Assembly: GCF_016889805.1 (NCBI RefSeq)
Contig: NZ_CP069535.1
Span: forward strand, 3,038,001-3,102,000
Source of the DNA: Rhodanobacter sp. FDAARGOS 1247
Lineage (GTDB): Bacteria > Pseudomonadota > Gammaproteobacteria > Xanthomonadales > Rhodanobacteraceae
Direction: 5' to 3'
DNA: 64,000 bases
A model generated the notes under the pieces. The model had not been told where the DNA came from. It searched no databases and saw only the letters and a program-made list of their open reading frames with translations. Shown piece after piece: positions 20,953 through 30,282 of the stretch; the first letter of the stretch is position 1, and the number at the start of each line of letters is the position of its first letter. The translations under genes were made by a program, and so were the position numbers.

Positions 20953-22644
20953 TCAATGCCAGCCGGAAGTGATCGGATAACGCCGCTCGCGACCAAACGC
21001 GCGGGTGGTCACGCGCGGTCCCGGCGCGGACTGGCGGCGCTTGAACTCGTTCAGCAGCACTAGCCGCACCACCCGGCGCACGGTCTCGGCCGCAAAGCCC
21101 TGCGCCACGATCTCCGCCTGCGACTGTTCGCGTTCGATGAAACGCTCGAGGATCGCATCCAGTTCGTCATAGGCCGGCAGCGAATCCTGATCGGTCTGGT
21201 TGTCCCGCAACTCGGCGGAAGGCGGGCGTTCGATGACCTCGGGGGGAATCGGGAACCGGGAACCGGGAATCGTCGAAGAGCCAGATGCCGGCGAGGACGT
21301 GCTTTTCCGATTCCCCATTCCCCATTCCCCATTCCCGGCTCCATTCCGCCACCGGGCCAGCCGATACACCACGGTCTTGTAGACATCCTTCAGCGGCGCA
21401 TAGGCACCGCACATGTCGCCGTACAAGGTCGCGTAGCCGACCGCCATCTCGCTCTTGTTGCCGGTGGCCAGCAGCAGCCGGCCGTGCTTGTTGCTCAGCG
21501 CCATCAGCATCACGCCACGGGTGCGCGACTGCAGGTTTTCCTCGGTGGTGTCCGCGGGCTTGCCGGCGAACGCGGGAGTCAGCGCGTCGACGAACGAGCG
21601 GTAGGTCGGTTCGATGTCGATCACGTGGTAGTCGACGCCGAGTTTCTCCGCCTGCGCGCGCGCACCGTCCAGCGACAACTGCGAGGTGTAGCGCGTGGGC
21701 ATCATCACCGCGGTCACGCGCTCGGCGCCCAGTGCGTCCACCGCCAGCGCCAGGGTCAGCGCCGAGTCGATGCCGCCGGACAGGCCCAGCAGCACGCCGG
21801 CAAAGCGGTTCTTGTCGATGTAGTCGCGGGTGCCGCGCACCAGGGCGGCGTACAGCGTGGCCTCCAGTGATTCGTCGACCGCGGCCGGCCAGTCCTGCGC
21901 CGCGAGCGTGCGCGTGGCCGGATCGAATTCGGCCCACAGCAGCGCATCGACGAAGGCCGGCGCGCGCGCGGCAATCGAACCGTCGCCGTTGACCAGCATC
22001 GAACTGCCGTCGTAGACCACCTCGTCCTGGCCGCCGACCAGGTTCAGGTAGATGATCGCGCAGCCGGTTTCCCGTGCCCGTGCCTGCAGCACCGCCTCGC
22101 GCTCGACCTGTTTGCGTGCATCCCACGGCGAGGCGTTGATCACCACGATCAGCTCGGCACCCGCGGCGGCGGCCTGCGCGGCCGGCTCGGCCTGCCACAC
22201 GTCCTCGCAGATCAGCAGGCCGACGCAGATGCCATCGATCACCGTGGTGAGCGAGGCATGACCCGGGCGGAAGTAACGCTTGTCGTCGAACACGCCGTAA
22301 TTCGGCAACGCCTGCTTGTGCGCGGTGCACTCGACCCTGCCGTCACGCAGCACGCTGGCCGCGTTGAACACCTCGCCCTCGCTGTGCGGATGACCGACCA
22401 GGGCCGCGATGCCATGGGTTGCTGCAGCCAGCGCCGCCAGCTCGCTGTCGCAAGCGGCGAGGAAACTCGGCCGCAGCAGCAGATCCTCGGGCGGATAGCC
22501 GCTCAGGGTCAGCTCGGGAAACGCCACCAGCGCGGCGCCGCCAGCGCGTGCACTGGCGATGAGCTCGCCGACCTTGGCGGCATTCGCCGCCACCGCACCG
22601 ACCGAAAAATCGTGTTGAGCCAGCGCCAGACGCAACTTTGCCAT
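20953..22644 (-). CDS. nadE: Glutamine-dependent NAD+ synthetase with an in-frame repeat insertion
   Basis: Two-domain enzyme making NAD+ from deamido-NAD and glutamine-derived ammonia, 563 residues. The nitrilase-type glutaminase domain shows the Glu/Lys/Cys triad in FPELTLSGYPPEDLLLR, HKQALPNYGVFDDKRYF and LLICEDVW. The synthetase domain has the PP-loop LGLSGGIDSALTLA and NKSEMAVGYATLYGD. Between VYRLARW and VIERPPSAEL, where relatives have a short loop, there is an extra stretch. It contains GNGEWGMGN and PGSRFPIPPE, and is encoded by GGGAAT-type heptamer repeats. The reading frame survives. The start is the Met of MAKLRLALAQHDF. Confidence 0.93.
   Translation of the reverse strand: MAKLRLALAQHDFSVGAVAANAAKVGELIASARAGGAALVAFPELTLSGYPPEDLLLRPSFLAACDSELAALAAATHGIAALVGHPHSEGEVFNAASVLRDGRVECTAHKQALPNYGVFDDKRYFRPGHASLTTVIDGICVGLLICEDVWQAEPAAQAAAAGAELIVVINASPWDARKQVEREAVLQARARETGCAIIYLNLVGGQDEVVYDGSSMLVNGDGSIAARAPAFVDALLWAEFDPATRTLAAQDWPAAVDESLEATLYAALVRGTRDYIDKNRFAGVLLGLSGGIDSALTLALAVDALGAERVTAVMMPTRYTSQLSLDGARAQAEKLGVDYHVIDIEPTYRSFVDALTPAFAGKPADTTEENLQSRTRGVMLMALSNKHGRLLLATGNKSEMAVGYATLYGDMCGAYAPLKDVYKTVVYRLARWRNGAGNGEWGMGNRKSTSSPASGSSTIPGSRFPIPPEVIERPPSAELRDNQTDQDSLPAYDELDAILERFIEREQSQAEIVAQGFAAETVRRVVRLVLLNEFKRRQSAPGPRVTTRAFGRERRYPITSGWH
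21243..21338. repeat. Inverted pair of GGGAATN/GGGAACC heptamer repeats inside nadE
   Basis: Positions 21243-21272 carry GGGGAATC GGGAACC GGGAACC GGGAATCG units. Positions 21308-21338 carry the inverted set (CGATTCC CCATTCC CCATTCC CCATTCC). A 35-base unique centre separates them. The whole lies within coding sequence and is translated. Confidence 0.8.
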
Positions 22645-22703
22645 GACGGCGTGCATTCCTTGAGAGTTATCCGGGCAATGGTAATTCAAGAAGGGGAGCA
22701 CGC

Positions 22704-22737
22704 TCCAAAACAAAAGGCCGCGCAATGCGCGGCCTTT
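22704..22737 (-). terminator. Rho-independent terminator of sucCD
   Basis: An 11-bp stem, AAAGGCCGCGC with GCGCGGCCTTT, has a 3-base loop. Read on the minus strand it is followed by TTTTGTTTT, just after the sucD stop. Confidence 0.88.
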
Positions 22738-22759
22738 CATCAACATCACGCCACCAGGC

Positions 22760-23632
22760 TTACTTCATCAGCTTCGCGAGCGTCTTGCCCAGGTCGGCCG
22801 GTGACTTCACCGTGGTGACGCCGGCCTTCTCCAGCGCGGCGAACTTCGCCGCGGCGGTGCCCTTGCCGCCGGAGATGATCGCGCCGGCATGACCCATGCG
22901 CTTGCCGGCCGGGGCCGAGGCGCCGGCGATGAACGAGACCACCGGCTTCTTCACGTACTCGCCGATGAACTCGGCGGCGTCCTCTTCGGCCGAACCACCG
23001 ATCTCGCCGACCATGATGATGCCTTCGGTCTGCGGATCGTCCTGGAACAGCTTCAGGCAATCGATGAAGTTCAGGCCGTTGATCGGGTCGCCGCCGATGC
23101 CGATCACCGTGCTCTGGCCGAGGCCTTCGTTGGTGGTCTGGAACACCGCTTCATAGGTCAGCGTGCCGGAGCGCGAGACCACGCCGACCTTGCCCTTGCT
23201 GTGGATGTGACCGGGCATGATGCCGATCTTGCATTCGCCGGGGGTGATGATGCCGGGGCAGTTCGGCCCGATCAGCACGATCTCCGGATGCTGCTGCAGC
23301 ACGTTCTTCACGCGCAGCATGTCCAGCACCGGGATGCCTTCGGTGATCGCCACGATCACCTTGATGCCCGCGTCGATCGCTTCGAGGATCGAGTCGGCCG
23401 CGAACGGCGGCGGCACGAAGATCACCGACGCGTCGGCGCCGGTCTGCAGCACGGCTTCATCGACCGAGTTGAAGACCGGCAGACCGATGTGCTCGGAGCC
23501 GCCCTTGCCCGGGGTCACGCCGCCGACGACCTGGGTGCCGTAGTCGAGGCACTGCTGTGCGTGGAAGGTGCCCTGCTGGCCGGTGAAACCCTGCACCAGC
23601 ACCTTGGTGTTCTTGTTGACGAGTACGCTCAT
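22760..23632 (-). CDS. sucD: Succinyl-CoA synthetase alpha subunit
   Basis: 290-residue CoA-binding subunit of the TCA-cycle enzyme interconverting succinyl-CoA and succinate with nucleotide phosphorylation. The N-terminus is [21 protein letters not shown]. The phospho-His loop is [18 protein letters not shown]. The CoA site includes [21 protein letters not shown]. It starts 14 bases after sucC and ends at a strong terminator. Confidence 0.97.
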   Translation of the reverse strand: MSVLVNKNTKVLVQGFTGQQGTFHAQQCLDYGTQVVGGVTPGKGGSEHIGLPVFNSVDEAVLQTGADASVIFVPPPFAADSILEAIDAGIKVIVAITEGIPVLDMLRVKNVLQQHPEIVLIGPNCPGIITPGECKIGIMPGHIHSKGKVGVVSRSGTLTYEAVFQTTNEGLGQSTVIGIGGDPINGLNFIDCLKLFQDDPQTEGIIMVGEIGGSAEEDAAEFIGEYVKKPVVSFIAGASAPAGKRMGHAGAIISGGKGTAAAKFAALEKAGVTTVKSPADLGKTLAKLMK

Positions 23633-23646
23633 GTTTCGATTGCTCC

Positions 23647-24810
23647 TCAGGCCTTGGCCGCAGCCACGGCTTTCTGCGCCGCGTCGTTGAGATCGTCCGC
23701 CGGCGTGATCGCCAGGCCGGAGTTGGCCAGCAGTTCGCGGCCCTGATCGACATTGGTGCCCTGCAGGCGCACCACCACGGGAATGGTCAGGCCCACTTCC
23801 TTGACCGCGGCGATGATGCCCTCGGCGATCATGTCGCAGCGGACGATGCCGCCGAAGATGTTGACCAGGATGCAGTTGACCTTGTCCGAGGAGGTGATCA
23901 GCTTGAACGCCTCGGTCACGCGCTCCTTGGTGGCGCCACCGCCCACGTCGAGGAAGTTGGCCGGCTCGCCGCCCGCCAGCTTGATCACGTCCATGGTGGC
24001 CATCGCCAGGCCCGCGCCGTTGACCATGCAGCCGATGTTGCCGTCCATCGTCACGTAGTTGAGGTTGCTCTGCTGCGCGGCGGCTTCGGCGGCGTCTTCC
24101 TGGGTCAGGTCGCGCATCGCGGCCAGGTTCGGGTGACGGTATTCGGCGTTGTCGTCGGAGTTGACCTTGCCGTCCAGCGCGGCGAGGTTGCCGTCTTCCA
24201 GCACGGCCAGCGGGTTCAGCTCGACCAGGGCCAGGTCCTGCTCGTTGAACAGCTTGTACAGGCCCAGCATGATCTTGGTCAGCTGGTTGACCTGCTTGTT
24301 GTTGAGATCCATCGCGAAGCCGAGCTGGCGGCACTGGTACGGCTGCAGGCCTTCGACGAAGTCGACCACGATGGTGTGGATGTCTTCGGGGGTTTCTTTC
24401 GCCACCTGCTCGATGTCCACGCCGCCGTGCTTGGAGGCGATGAACGAGACGGCCTTGGAATCACGATCGACCAGGATCGACAGGTACAGCTCGCGGGCGA
24501 TGTCGGTAGCATCGGTCACCAGCACCAGGTTCACCGGCAGCGCGCGACCGGCCGACTGGTAGGTTTCCATGTTGGTGCCGAGCATGCCCTTGGCGGCGGC
24601 GCGCACGTCGTCGAAGCTGCGGCAGAACTTGACGCCGCCGGACTTGCCGCGGCCGCCGGCATGGATCTGCGCCTTGACCATCCACTGGGAACCGCCGAGC
24701 GCCTTGGCGGCATCGACGGCGGCGTCGGGGGAGTTGGCGACCTTGCCCGGCGGAACGGCGATGCCGTACTGCGCGAACAGTTCTTTGGCCTGGTATTCGT
24801 GGAAATTCAT
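23647..24810 (-). CDS. sucC: Succinyl-CoA synthetase beta subunit
   Basis: 387-residue ATP-grasp subunit. It starts [33 protein letters not shown] is the nucleotide-binding loop. [15 protein letters not shown] and [13 protein letters not shown] mark the C-terminal ligase domain. It forms the sucC-sucD operon, divergent from pilS across about 290 bases. Confidence 0.97.
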   Translation of the reverse strand: MNFHEYQAKELFAQYGIAVPPGKVANSPDAAVDAAKALGGSQWMVKAQIHAGGRGKSGGVKFCRSFDDVRAAAKGMLGTNMETYQSAGRALPVNLVLVTDATDIARELYLSILVDRDSKAVSFIASKHGGVDIEQVAKETPEDIHTIVVDFVEGLQPYQCRQLGFAMDLNNKQVNQLTKIMLGLYKLFNEQDLALVELNPLAVLEDGNLAALDGKVNSDDNAEYRHPNLAAMRDLTQEDAAEAAAQQSNLNYVTMDGNIGCMVNGAGLAMATMDVIKLAGGEPANFLDVGGGATKERVTEAFKLITSSDKVNCILVNIFGGIVRCDMIAEGIIAAVKEVGLTIPVVVRLQGTNVDQGRELLANSGLAITPADDLNDAAQKAVAAAKA

Positions 24811-25097
24811 TCGATACCTCGAGCGAACGGAAAAACGATGGCGGCCGCACGCGTGTCGTGATGCGTGGGTCAGGAAGGTCGGACGGCGGAGGAGCGCGCT
24901 GCCGAAGGCAGTGCGCCTGCCGGATGGAACCGGGCATACCGCGCCATGCGGCCGCCCATTTTCGCGGAAGCCGGCCCCGATGGAAAGGGCCGCCTGCCCG
25001 AAACGGCCGCGCGGCGCGCTCCCATGCGCTTTCGCGGTGGCTCACAGCGCCGATCAGCCCGTCTATACTCGCCCGGAATCGCCAGGGAATAGCCCAA

Positions 25098-26747
25098 GTG
25101 CCCAACAGCGCCCCGTTCGTAGCCACCCCTGCCGCCACTGCGACGATTCGCCACGAGCTGTCGTTCCTCAACGCGTTCCGGGTGGTGCAGGCGCTGGTCT
25201 ACGCGGGCCTGGCCTTCAGCCCGCCCGGGCTGGGCTGGCCGCAGCTGAACGCCCCCGACCTCGCCCATGGCATGGTCACGCTGTATCTGGTGTTCGCCCT
25301 GGTCATGCTGCTGTTGAACCGGCGCAGCATGCCCCACGCGCTGGTCGTGGTGGGTGCGACGCTGGTGGTGGACATCGCCGTGGCGGTGATGGCGATCGCC
25401 GCCATGCACGATGCGCGCATCGGCATCGCGATGATGCTGGCGGTGAACCTCAGTGCCGGCGCCCTGATCCTGCCGCTGCGGCTGTCCAGCTTCTTCGCCG
25501 CGCTGGCCACGCTGGGCATTCTGGGCCACACCTTTTTCGGCGATTCGGCGAGCAATCCCGGCGACCGGGACCTGCTGGAGGCGGGACTGTTCGGCCTGGC
25601 TTATTTCGCCACCACCAGCCTGTGCAACGTGCTGGGCCGCCAGCTGCGCGCCACCGAGGCGCTGGCCGAGCAGCGCAGCACCGACCTGGCCAACCTGGCC
25701 CAGGTCAACGAGCTGATCATCCGCCGCATGAAGACCGGCGTGCTGCTGGTCGACGATGCCAACCGCATCCACCAGATCAACGAGTCCGCCTGGATGCTGA
25801 TGGGCAACCCCGGTGCCGACCAGCGCGACCTGGGCCAGCTGGCGCCGGAGCTGTCGCGGCGCCTGTACCACTGGATGACCTCGGGCAAGCTGGACGAGAC
25901 CGCCACCCAGCTCGCCGACGGCGTGCCCGAAGTGGTGCCGCGCTTCACCCGCCTGGCGCCGAACGACGACTCGCACGTGCTGATCTTCCTCGACGACACC
26001 TCGCTGCTGTCGCGCCGCGCCGAGGAACTCACGCTGACTTCGCTGGGCCGGCTGTCCGCCTCGATCGCCCACGAGATCCGCAACCCGCTGGCGGCGATCC
26101 GCTACTCGGCGCAGCTGCTGGCCGAATCGGACAGCATGGACGCCACCGACCAGCGCATGGTCGAGATCATCAACAATCACTGCATCCGGCTCAACGAGAT
26201 CATCGAGAACATCCTGCAGCTGTCGCGCCGCGAACGCTCGCGGCCGGAAACGCTGGACCTTGGCCACTGGGCCCAGGCCTTCGTCGAGGAGTACGTGCAG
26301 GGCAACGACCTGGGCGCCGATTCGCTGCGTGCGATCGCCAGCAGCGGCACGCCGGTGGCCGCGGTGGCCGACCCGCAGCAGTTGCAGCAGGTGGTGTGGA
26401 ACCTGGTGCAGAACGCGCTGCGCTACGGCCGCCTGCCCGGCGAGCCGGCGCGAGTGATGGTGGTGACCCGCCAGGGCGAACACGGCGTGCCGATCCTCGA
26501 AGTGATCGACCGCGGCCCCGGCATCGCGCCCAAGGTGGCCGCGCAGATCTTCGAGCCGTTCTACACCACCCACGAATACGGCACCGGGCTGGGCCTGTAT
26601 CTCGCGCGACAGATGAGTGATGCGAACCAGGCTGCACTGGAGTACGTGCGGGTGGCCGGTGGCGGCAGCTGTTTCCGGCTGGTGCTGACGCCGCCGGCAC
26701 GCAGTCCGGCGGAAACCAGCGAGGTGGCGCAGACCGCCACGCGTTGA
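25098..26747 (+). CDS. pilS: Type IV pilus sensor histidine kinase PilS
   Basis: 549-residue inner-membrane kinase. The GTG start at 25098 has AGGGAA about 9 bases upstream. The N-terminal ~170 residues hold about six membrane segments. A PAS-like region follows (LLVDDANRIHQINESAWMLMG). The dimerisation/phosphoacceptor motif is LSASIAHEIRNPLAAIRYS. The HATPase domain has WNLVQNALRYGR, VIDRGPGIAP and GTGLGLYLARQM. It lies 57 bases upstream of pilR. In Pseudomonas the pair drives pilin transcription with sigma-54. The neighbouring sucCD and pil arrangement is typical of xanthomonads. Confidence 0.93.
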   Translation: MPNSAPFVATPAATATIRHELSFLNAFRVVQALVYAGLAFSPPGLGWPQLNAPDLAHGMVTLYLVFALVMLLLNRRSMPHALVVVGATLVVDIAVAVMAIAAMHDARIGIAMMLAVNLSAGALILPLRLSSFFAALATLGILGHTFFGDSASNPGDRDLLEAGLFGLAYFATTSLCNVLGRQLRATEALAEQRSTDLANLAQVNELIIRRMKTGVLLVDDANRIHQINESAWMLMGNPGADQRDLGQLAPELSRRLYHWMTSGKLDETATQLADGVPEVVPRFTRLAPNDDSHVLIFLDDTSLLSRRAEELTLTSLGRLSASIAHEIRNPLAAIRYSAQLLAESDSMDATDQRMVEIINNHCIRLNEIIENILQLSRRERSRPETLDLGHWAQAFVEEYVQGNDLGADSLRAIASSGTPVAAVADPQQLQQVVWNLVQNALRYGRLPGEPARVMVVTRQGEHGVPILEVIDRGPGIAPKVAAQIFEPFYTTHEYGTGLGLYLARQMSDANQAALEYVRVAGGGSCFRLVLTPPARSPAETSEVAQTATR

Positions 26748-26804
26748 CCTTTTGGCCCGCCCTAGTACCCTTCAACAGCCTGCTTCGGGAAACATGGACC
26801 TCCT

Positions 26805-28199
26805 ATGACCGCACAGACCGTACTGGTCATCGACGATGAACGCGACATTCGCGAGCTGCTGACGATCACGCTGGGCCGCATGGACCTGCAGGTCGATGCA
26901 GTGGGTACGGTCGGTGATGCACGCCGCGCCCTGGCCGAGCGCACGTACGATCTCTGCTTCACCGACATGCGCCTGCCCGACGGCAACGGACAGGAAGTGA
27001 TCGAGCTGATCGCCAGCGAACATCCGGACATGCCGGTGGCGATGATCACCGCCTATGGCAACGTCGACGCCGCGGTCAATGCGCTGAAGGCTGGCGCCTT
27101 CGACTTCGTCTCCAAGCCGGTCGACATCCAGATGCTGCGCGGACTGGTCCGCACCGCCCTGCGCCTGGCCGAGGAAAAACGCAACGGCGGCGCGACTGCT
27201 GCGCCCGGCGATGGCGGCAACCGGCTGATCGGCGATTCGGCGGCGATGCAGCAGGTGCGCGCCACCATCGGCAAGCTGGCACGCAACCAGGCGCCGGTGT
27301 ACATCGCCGGCGAATCCGGCGTGGGCAAGGAACTGGTCGCCCGGCTGATCCACGAGCAGGGTCCCCGCGCCAGTGGACCGTTCGTGCCGGTCAACTGCGG
27401 CGCGATTCCGTCCGAGCTGATGGAAAGCGAATTCTTCGGCCATCGCAAGGGCAGCTTCACCGGCGCCGGCGCCGACAAGGAAGGCCTGTTCCAGGCCGCC
27501 CAGGGCGGCACGCTGTTCCTCGACGAAGTGGCCGAGCTGCCGCTGCACATGCAGGTGAAACTGCTGCGCGCGATCCAGGAAAAGGCGGTACGCCCGATCG
27601 GCGGCCGCGACGAGATTCCGGTCGACGTGCGCATCCTCTCGGCCACCCACAAGAACCTGGGCCAGCTGGTCGAGCAGGGCCAGTTCCGCCAGGACCTGTT
27701 CTACCGCATCAACGTGATCGAGCTGCGCGTGCCGCCGCTGCGCGAGCGCCGTGGCGACGTGCCGCAGCTGTCGGCCTTCATCCTCAAGGCGCTGGCCGGC
27801 AAGAGCGGCGAGCCGGTAGGCCAGCTGGCACCGGCCGCACGCGATGCACTGGCGGCCTATGACTTCCCCGGCAACGTGCGCGAGCTGGAAAACGTGCTCG
27901 AACGCGCGATGGCGATGTGCGACGGCAACACCATCGAGGCGGTCGACCTGATGCTGCCCCAGCGCAGCGCCCGCGTCGGCACCGAGCAGCTGGCCGGCAC
28001 CACGGCGACGGCAAGCGCCCCGGCTGCGGCCGCTGCGGGCGCGGACGGCGGCCTGGACGACTACATCAGCAATCTCGAGCGCACCGCGATCGTCAAGGCG
28101 CTGGAAGAATCCCGTTACAACAAGACCGCGGCCGCCCGCAAACTCGGCATCACCTTCCGCGCCCTGCGCTACAAGCTGAAGAAGCTGGGCATCGACTGA
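26805..28199 (+). CDS. pilR: Sigma-54-dependent response regulator PilR
   Basis: 464-residue NtrC-family activator. The receiver domain starts VLVIDDERDIRELL, with phospho-acceptor Asp in FTDMRLPDG and Lys in FVSKPVD. The AAA+ domain has Walker A GESGVGKELV and Walker B GGTLFLDEVAELP. The sigma-54-contacting loop GSFTGAGADKEG is a GAFTGA variant with Ser for Ala. The Fis-type helix-turn-helix is at the end (YNKTAAARKLGITFRALRYKLKKLGI). The likely target, a pilin promoter, is not in this window. Confidence 0.93.
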   Translation: MTAQTVLVIDDERDIRELLTITLGRMDLQVDAVGTVGDARRALAERTYDLCFTDMRLPDGNGQEVIELIASEHPDMPVAMITAYGNVDAAVNALKAGAFDFVSKPVDIQMLRGLVRTALRLAEEKRNGGATAAPGDGGNRLIGDSAAMQQVRATIGKLARNQAPVYIAGESGVGKELVARLIHEQGPRASGPFVPVNCGAIPSELMESEFFGHRKGSFTGAGADKEGLFQAAQGGTLFLDEVAELPLHMQVKLLRAIQEKAVRPIGGRDEIPVDVRILSATHKNLGQLVEQGQFRQDLFYRINVIELRVPPLRERRGDVPQLSAFILKALAGKSGEPVGQLAPAARDALAAYDFPGNVRELENVLERAMAMCDGNTIEAVDLMLPQRSARVGTEQLAGTTATASAPAAAAAGADGGLDDYISNLERTAIVKALEESRYNKTAAARKLGITFRALRYKLKKLGID

Positions 28200-28229
28200 A
28201 GGCTTGAGCCCGGACGAGGGCTCGCGCGT

Positions 28230-29795
28230 TCAGCCGTTGCCGGAAATCACCGCATTCAGCGCCTTGCGCAAGCTGCGCAGCAACACCTGGGTGGTCACCG
28301 GCTTCTCGACCATGTGCAGGTGTTGCAGCGGCGGCAATTCCTGCAGGTCCGGCACCGCGCCCGGACGGGTCAGCAGGATCACCGCGCCGGCATAGCCCTG
28401 CTCGATCAGCGCCGACAGCGTGCGCACGCCGGTGAACAGGTTCATGTCCGCGTCCAGCACCACCAGGTCGGGCAGGCCGCCGGCCTCGATCCATTGCAGT
28501 GCCGCCGTACCGCTCTGGCTGGCGTGCGCCTGGTAGCCATAGGCGTCCAGCGTGTCGGCCAGCAGGGACAACTGACCAGCCTCCTCCACCACCACCAGCA
28601 CCCGCTCGGCCGCACCTTCCAGATCGTCGTCGCCGTCAGCCCCGAGCGCGTCGGAGACCATTTCCTCCAGCGGGATGTACAGGTCGAAACGGGTGCCGCA
28701 GCCCGGCTCGCTCTCCACCCGCATCACGCCGCCGTGGCTGCCCACGATGCGCTTGCATGACAGCAGCCCCAGGCCGGTGCCGGTTTCCTTGGTGGTGAAG
28801 AACGGCTCGAACATGTGTTCCAGCACCGCCGGCTCCATGCCGGGGCCGTCGTCCTTCACGCTGATGCACAGGTAGCGTCCATTGCGCGGCTGCTCCTCCG
28901 GCAGGAAGAAGTCATCGTCCAGCGTGGTCTGCGACGTCTCGATGTGCAGCTTGCCGCCGTCGGGCATTGCCTGGATCGCATTCAGGCAAAGGTTGAGCAG
29001 GCATTGCTGCAGCTCGGTGTGATTGCCCTCGAACGACAGTTCCGGGTCGTCGATGACCAGTTCCATCGCCACGCTGCGGGGCACGCTGCCCTGCATCAGC
29101 AGGTCGAACGCGCTGAACAGGGTGCCCAGCTTCACCTGCTCCGCGCGACGGGCGCCGCGGGCGAACGACAGCATCGAGTGCACCATGTCCAGCCCGCGCC
29201 GACCGCAATCGCGCACCAGCTTGCCCAGTCGTGCCAGGCGCGGGTCGTCCTGGTAGTCCTGCAGGCTGTCGCCGGCCAGCAGCAAGGGTTGCAGCAGGTT
29301 GCGCAGGTCGTGGCTGAGGCCGCCGGCGAGCATCGCCAGGCTTTCGAAGCGCTGCGCCCGGATCAGCTCCGACTCGGCACGGCGGTTGGCCCGGTGCGCC
29401 TCGGCCTCGTCCAGCGCCCGCCGCACCGCGCTCGCCAGTCGCGCCGGATTCTGCTTCAGGATGTAATCCGTCGCGCCGTTGCGCAACGCGCCGATCGCCG
29501 CTTCCTCGCCCAGCGTGGCCGAGACGAAGATGAAGGGGATGTCCTCGTCGCGTCCACGCAACAGCTCCAGCGCGCGCATGCCGGAAAACCCGGGCATGCT
29601 GAGATCGGACAGCACGATGTGCGGGTGGAATTCTTCCAGCGCCGCAAGATAGCGCTCCTCGTCGTCGACCAGGCGCACCTCGTAGGCGATCGCGTCCGCA
29701 TCGAGCTCGGCCAGCACCAGCTCGGCATCGAGCTCGCTGTCCTCGACCTGCAGGATGCGCACGGTCGGCATGTTTCGCAGCTGCCGGTTTGGCAT
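28230..29795 (-). CDS. Hybrid REC-histidine kinase-REC protein
   Basis: 521 residues, soluble. The start at 29795 is supported by GAGGA a few bases upstream. An N-terminal receiver (RILQVEDSELDAELV, Asp in VLSDLSMPGFSG) precedes a kinase core with LAGGLSHDLRNLLQPLLLAGD as the His box and LLNLCLNAIQAMPDGG, VKDDGPGMEP and GTGLGLLSCKRIVGSHGG as the ATPase motifs. A C-terminal second receiver (RVLVVVEEAGQ, LVVLDADMNLFTG) lacks the paired acidic residues at its start, so it may be degenerate. It follows the small response regulator after 40 bases. Confidence 0.85.
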   Translation of the reverse strand: MPNRQLRNMPTVRILQVEDSELDAELVLAELDADAIAYEVRLVDDEERYLAALEEFHPHIVLSDLSMPGFSGMRALELLRGRDEDIPFIFVSATLGEEAAIGALRNGATDYILKQNPARLASAVRRALDEAEAHRANRRAESELIRAQRFESLAMLAGGLSHDLRNLLQPLLLAGDSLQDYQDDPRLARLGKLVRDCGRRGLDMVHSMLSFARGARRAEQVKLGTLFSAFDLLMQGSVPRSVAMELVIDDPELSFEGNHTELQQCLLNLCLNAIQAMPDGGKLHIETSQTTLDDDFFLPEEQPRNGRYLCISVKDDGPGMEPAVLEHMFEPFFTTKETGTGLGLLSCKRIVGSHGGVMRVESEPGCGTRFDLYIPLEEMVSDALGADGDDDLEGAAERVLVVVEEAGQLSLLADTLDAYGYQAHASQSGTAALQWIEAGGLPDLVVLDADMNLFTGVRTLSALIEQGYAGAVILLTRPGAVPDLQELPPLQHLHMVEKPVTTQVLLRSLRKALNAVISGNG

Positions 29796-29835
29796 GGTGT
29801 TCCTCGTTCCCTGTTCTTGTCCCTGGCCTGTCCGT

Positions 29836-30282
29836 TCAGTCGTTTTCCGGTGCCTGGTTGAGCAAGGCCCAGAACTGGCCAAGCGTGCGCACCGCATCGA
29901 AAAACTGGTCGACGTCGACCGGCTTGATCACGTAGGCGTTGGCGCCGAGGTCCCAGCTGCGGGCCAGGTCGCTTTCCTCGCGCGACGAGGACAGGATCAC
30001 CACCGGGATGCGCCGCATCCGCTCGTCGGCGCGCATCGCGGTCAGCACGTCCAGTCCATTCATCCGGGGCATCTTGATGTCCAGCAGCACCACCGCCGGG
30101 TTGCCGGGTTCACGCCCGGCCCACGCGCCCCGCTGGAACAGGTAGTCCAGGCATTCGACGCCGTCCTCCACGTGCACCACCGGGTTGGCCAGGTGCGCCT
30201 CGCCCAGCGCATCCATCGCCATCTCGGCGTCCGCCATGCTGTCTTCGACCAGAAGAATCGTCCGCAGGTCTTTCCTGTTCAT
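29836..30282 (-). CDS. Single-domain response regulator (Rcp1/CheY-like)
   Basis: 148 residues consisting of one receiver domain: TILLVEDSMADAEM with the acidic pair, phospho-Asp in VVLLDIKMPRMNGLD, Thr/Ser position in VVILSSSREE, Lys in AYVIKPVD. There is no output domain. It resembles the Rcp1-type regulators paired with phytochrome-like kinases. The start codon overlaps the stop of the CHASE3 kinase (ATGA), so the two are translationally coupled and likely partners. Confidence 0.88.
   Translation of the reverse strand: MNRKDLRTILLVEDSMADAEMAMDALGEAHLANPVVHVEDGVECLDYLFQRGAWAGREPGNPAVVLLDIKMPRMNGLDVLTAMRADERMRRIPVVILSSSREESDLARSWDLGANAYVIKPVDVDQFFDAVRTLGQFWALLNQAPEND

Noticed and set aside
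28200..28229. A terminator between pilR and the hybrid kinase gene
   Set aside because: A GAGCCC/GGGCTC hairpin exists (about 28205-28223) but has no T-run on either strand.
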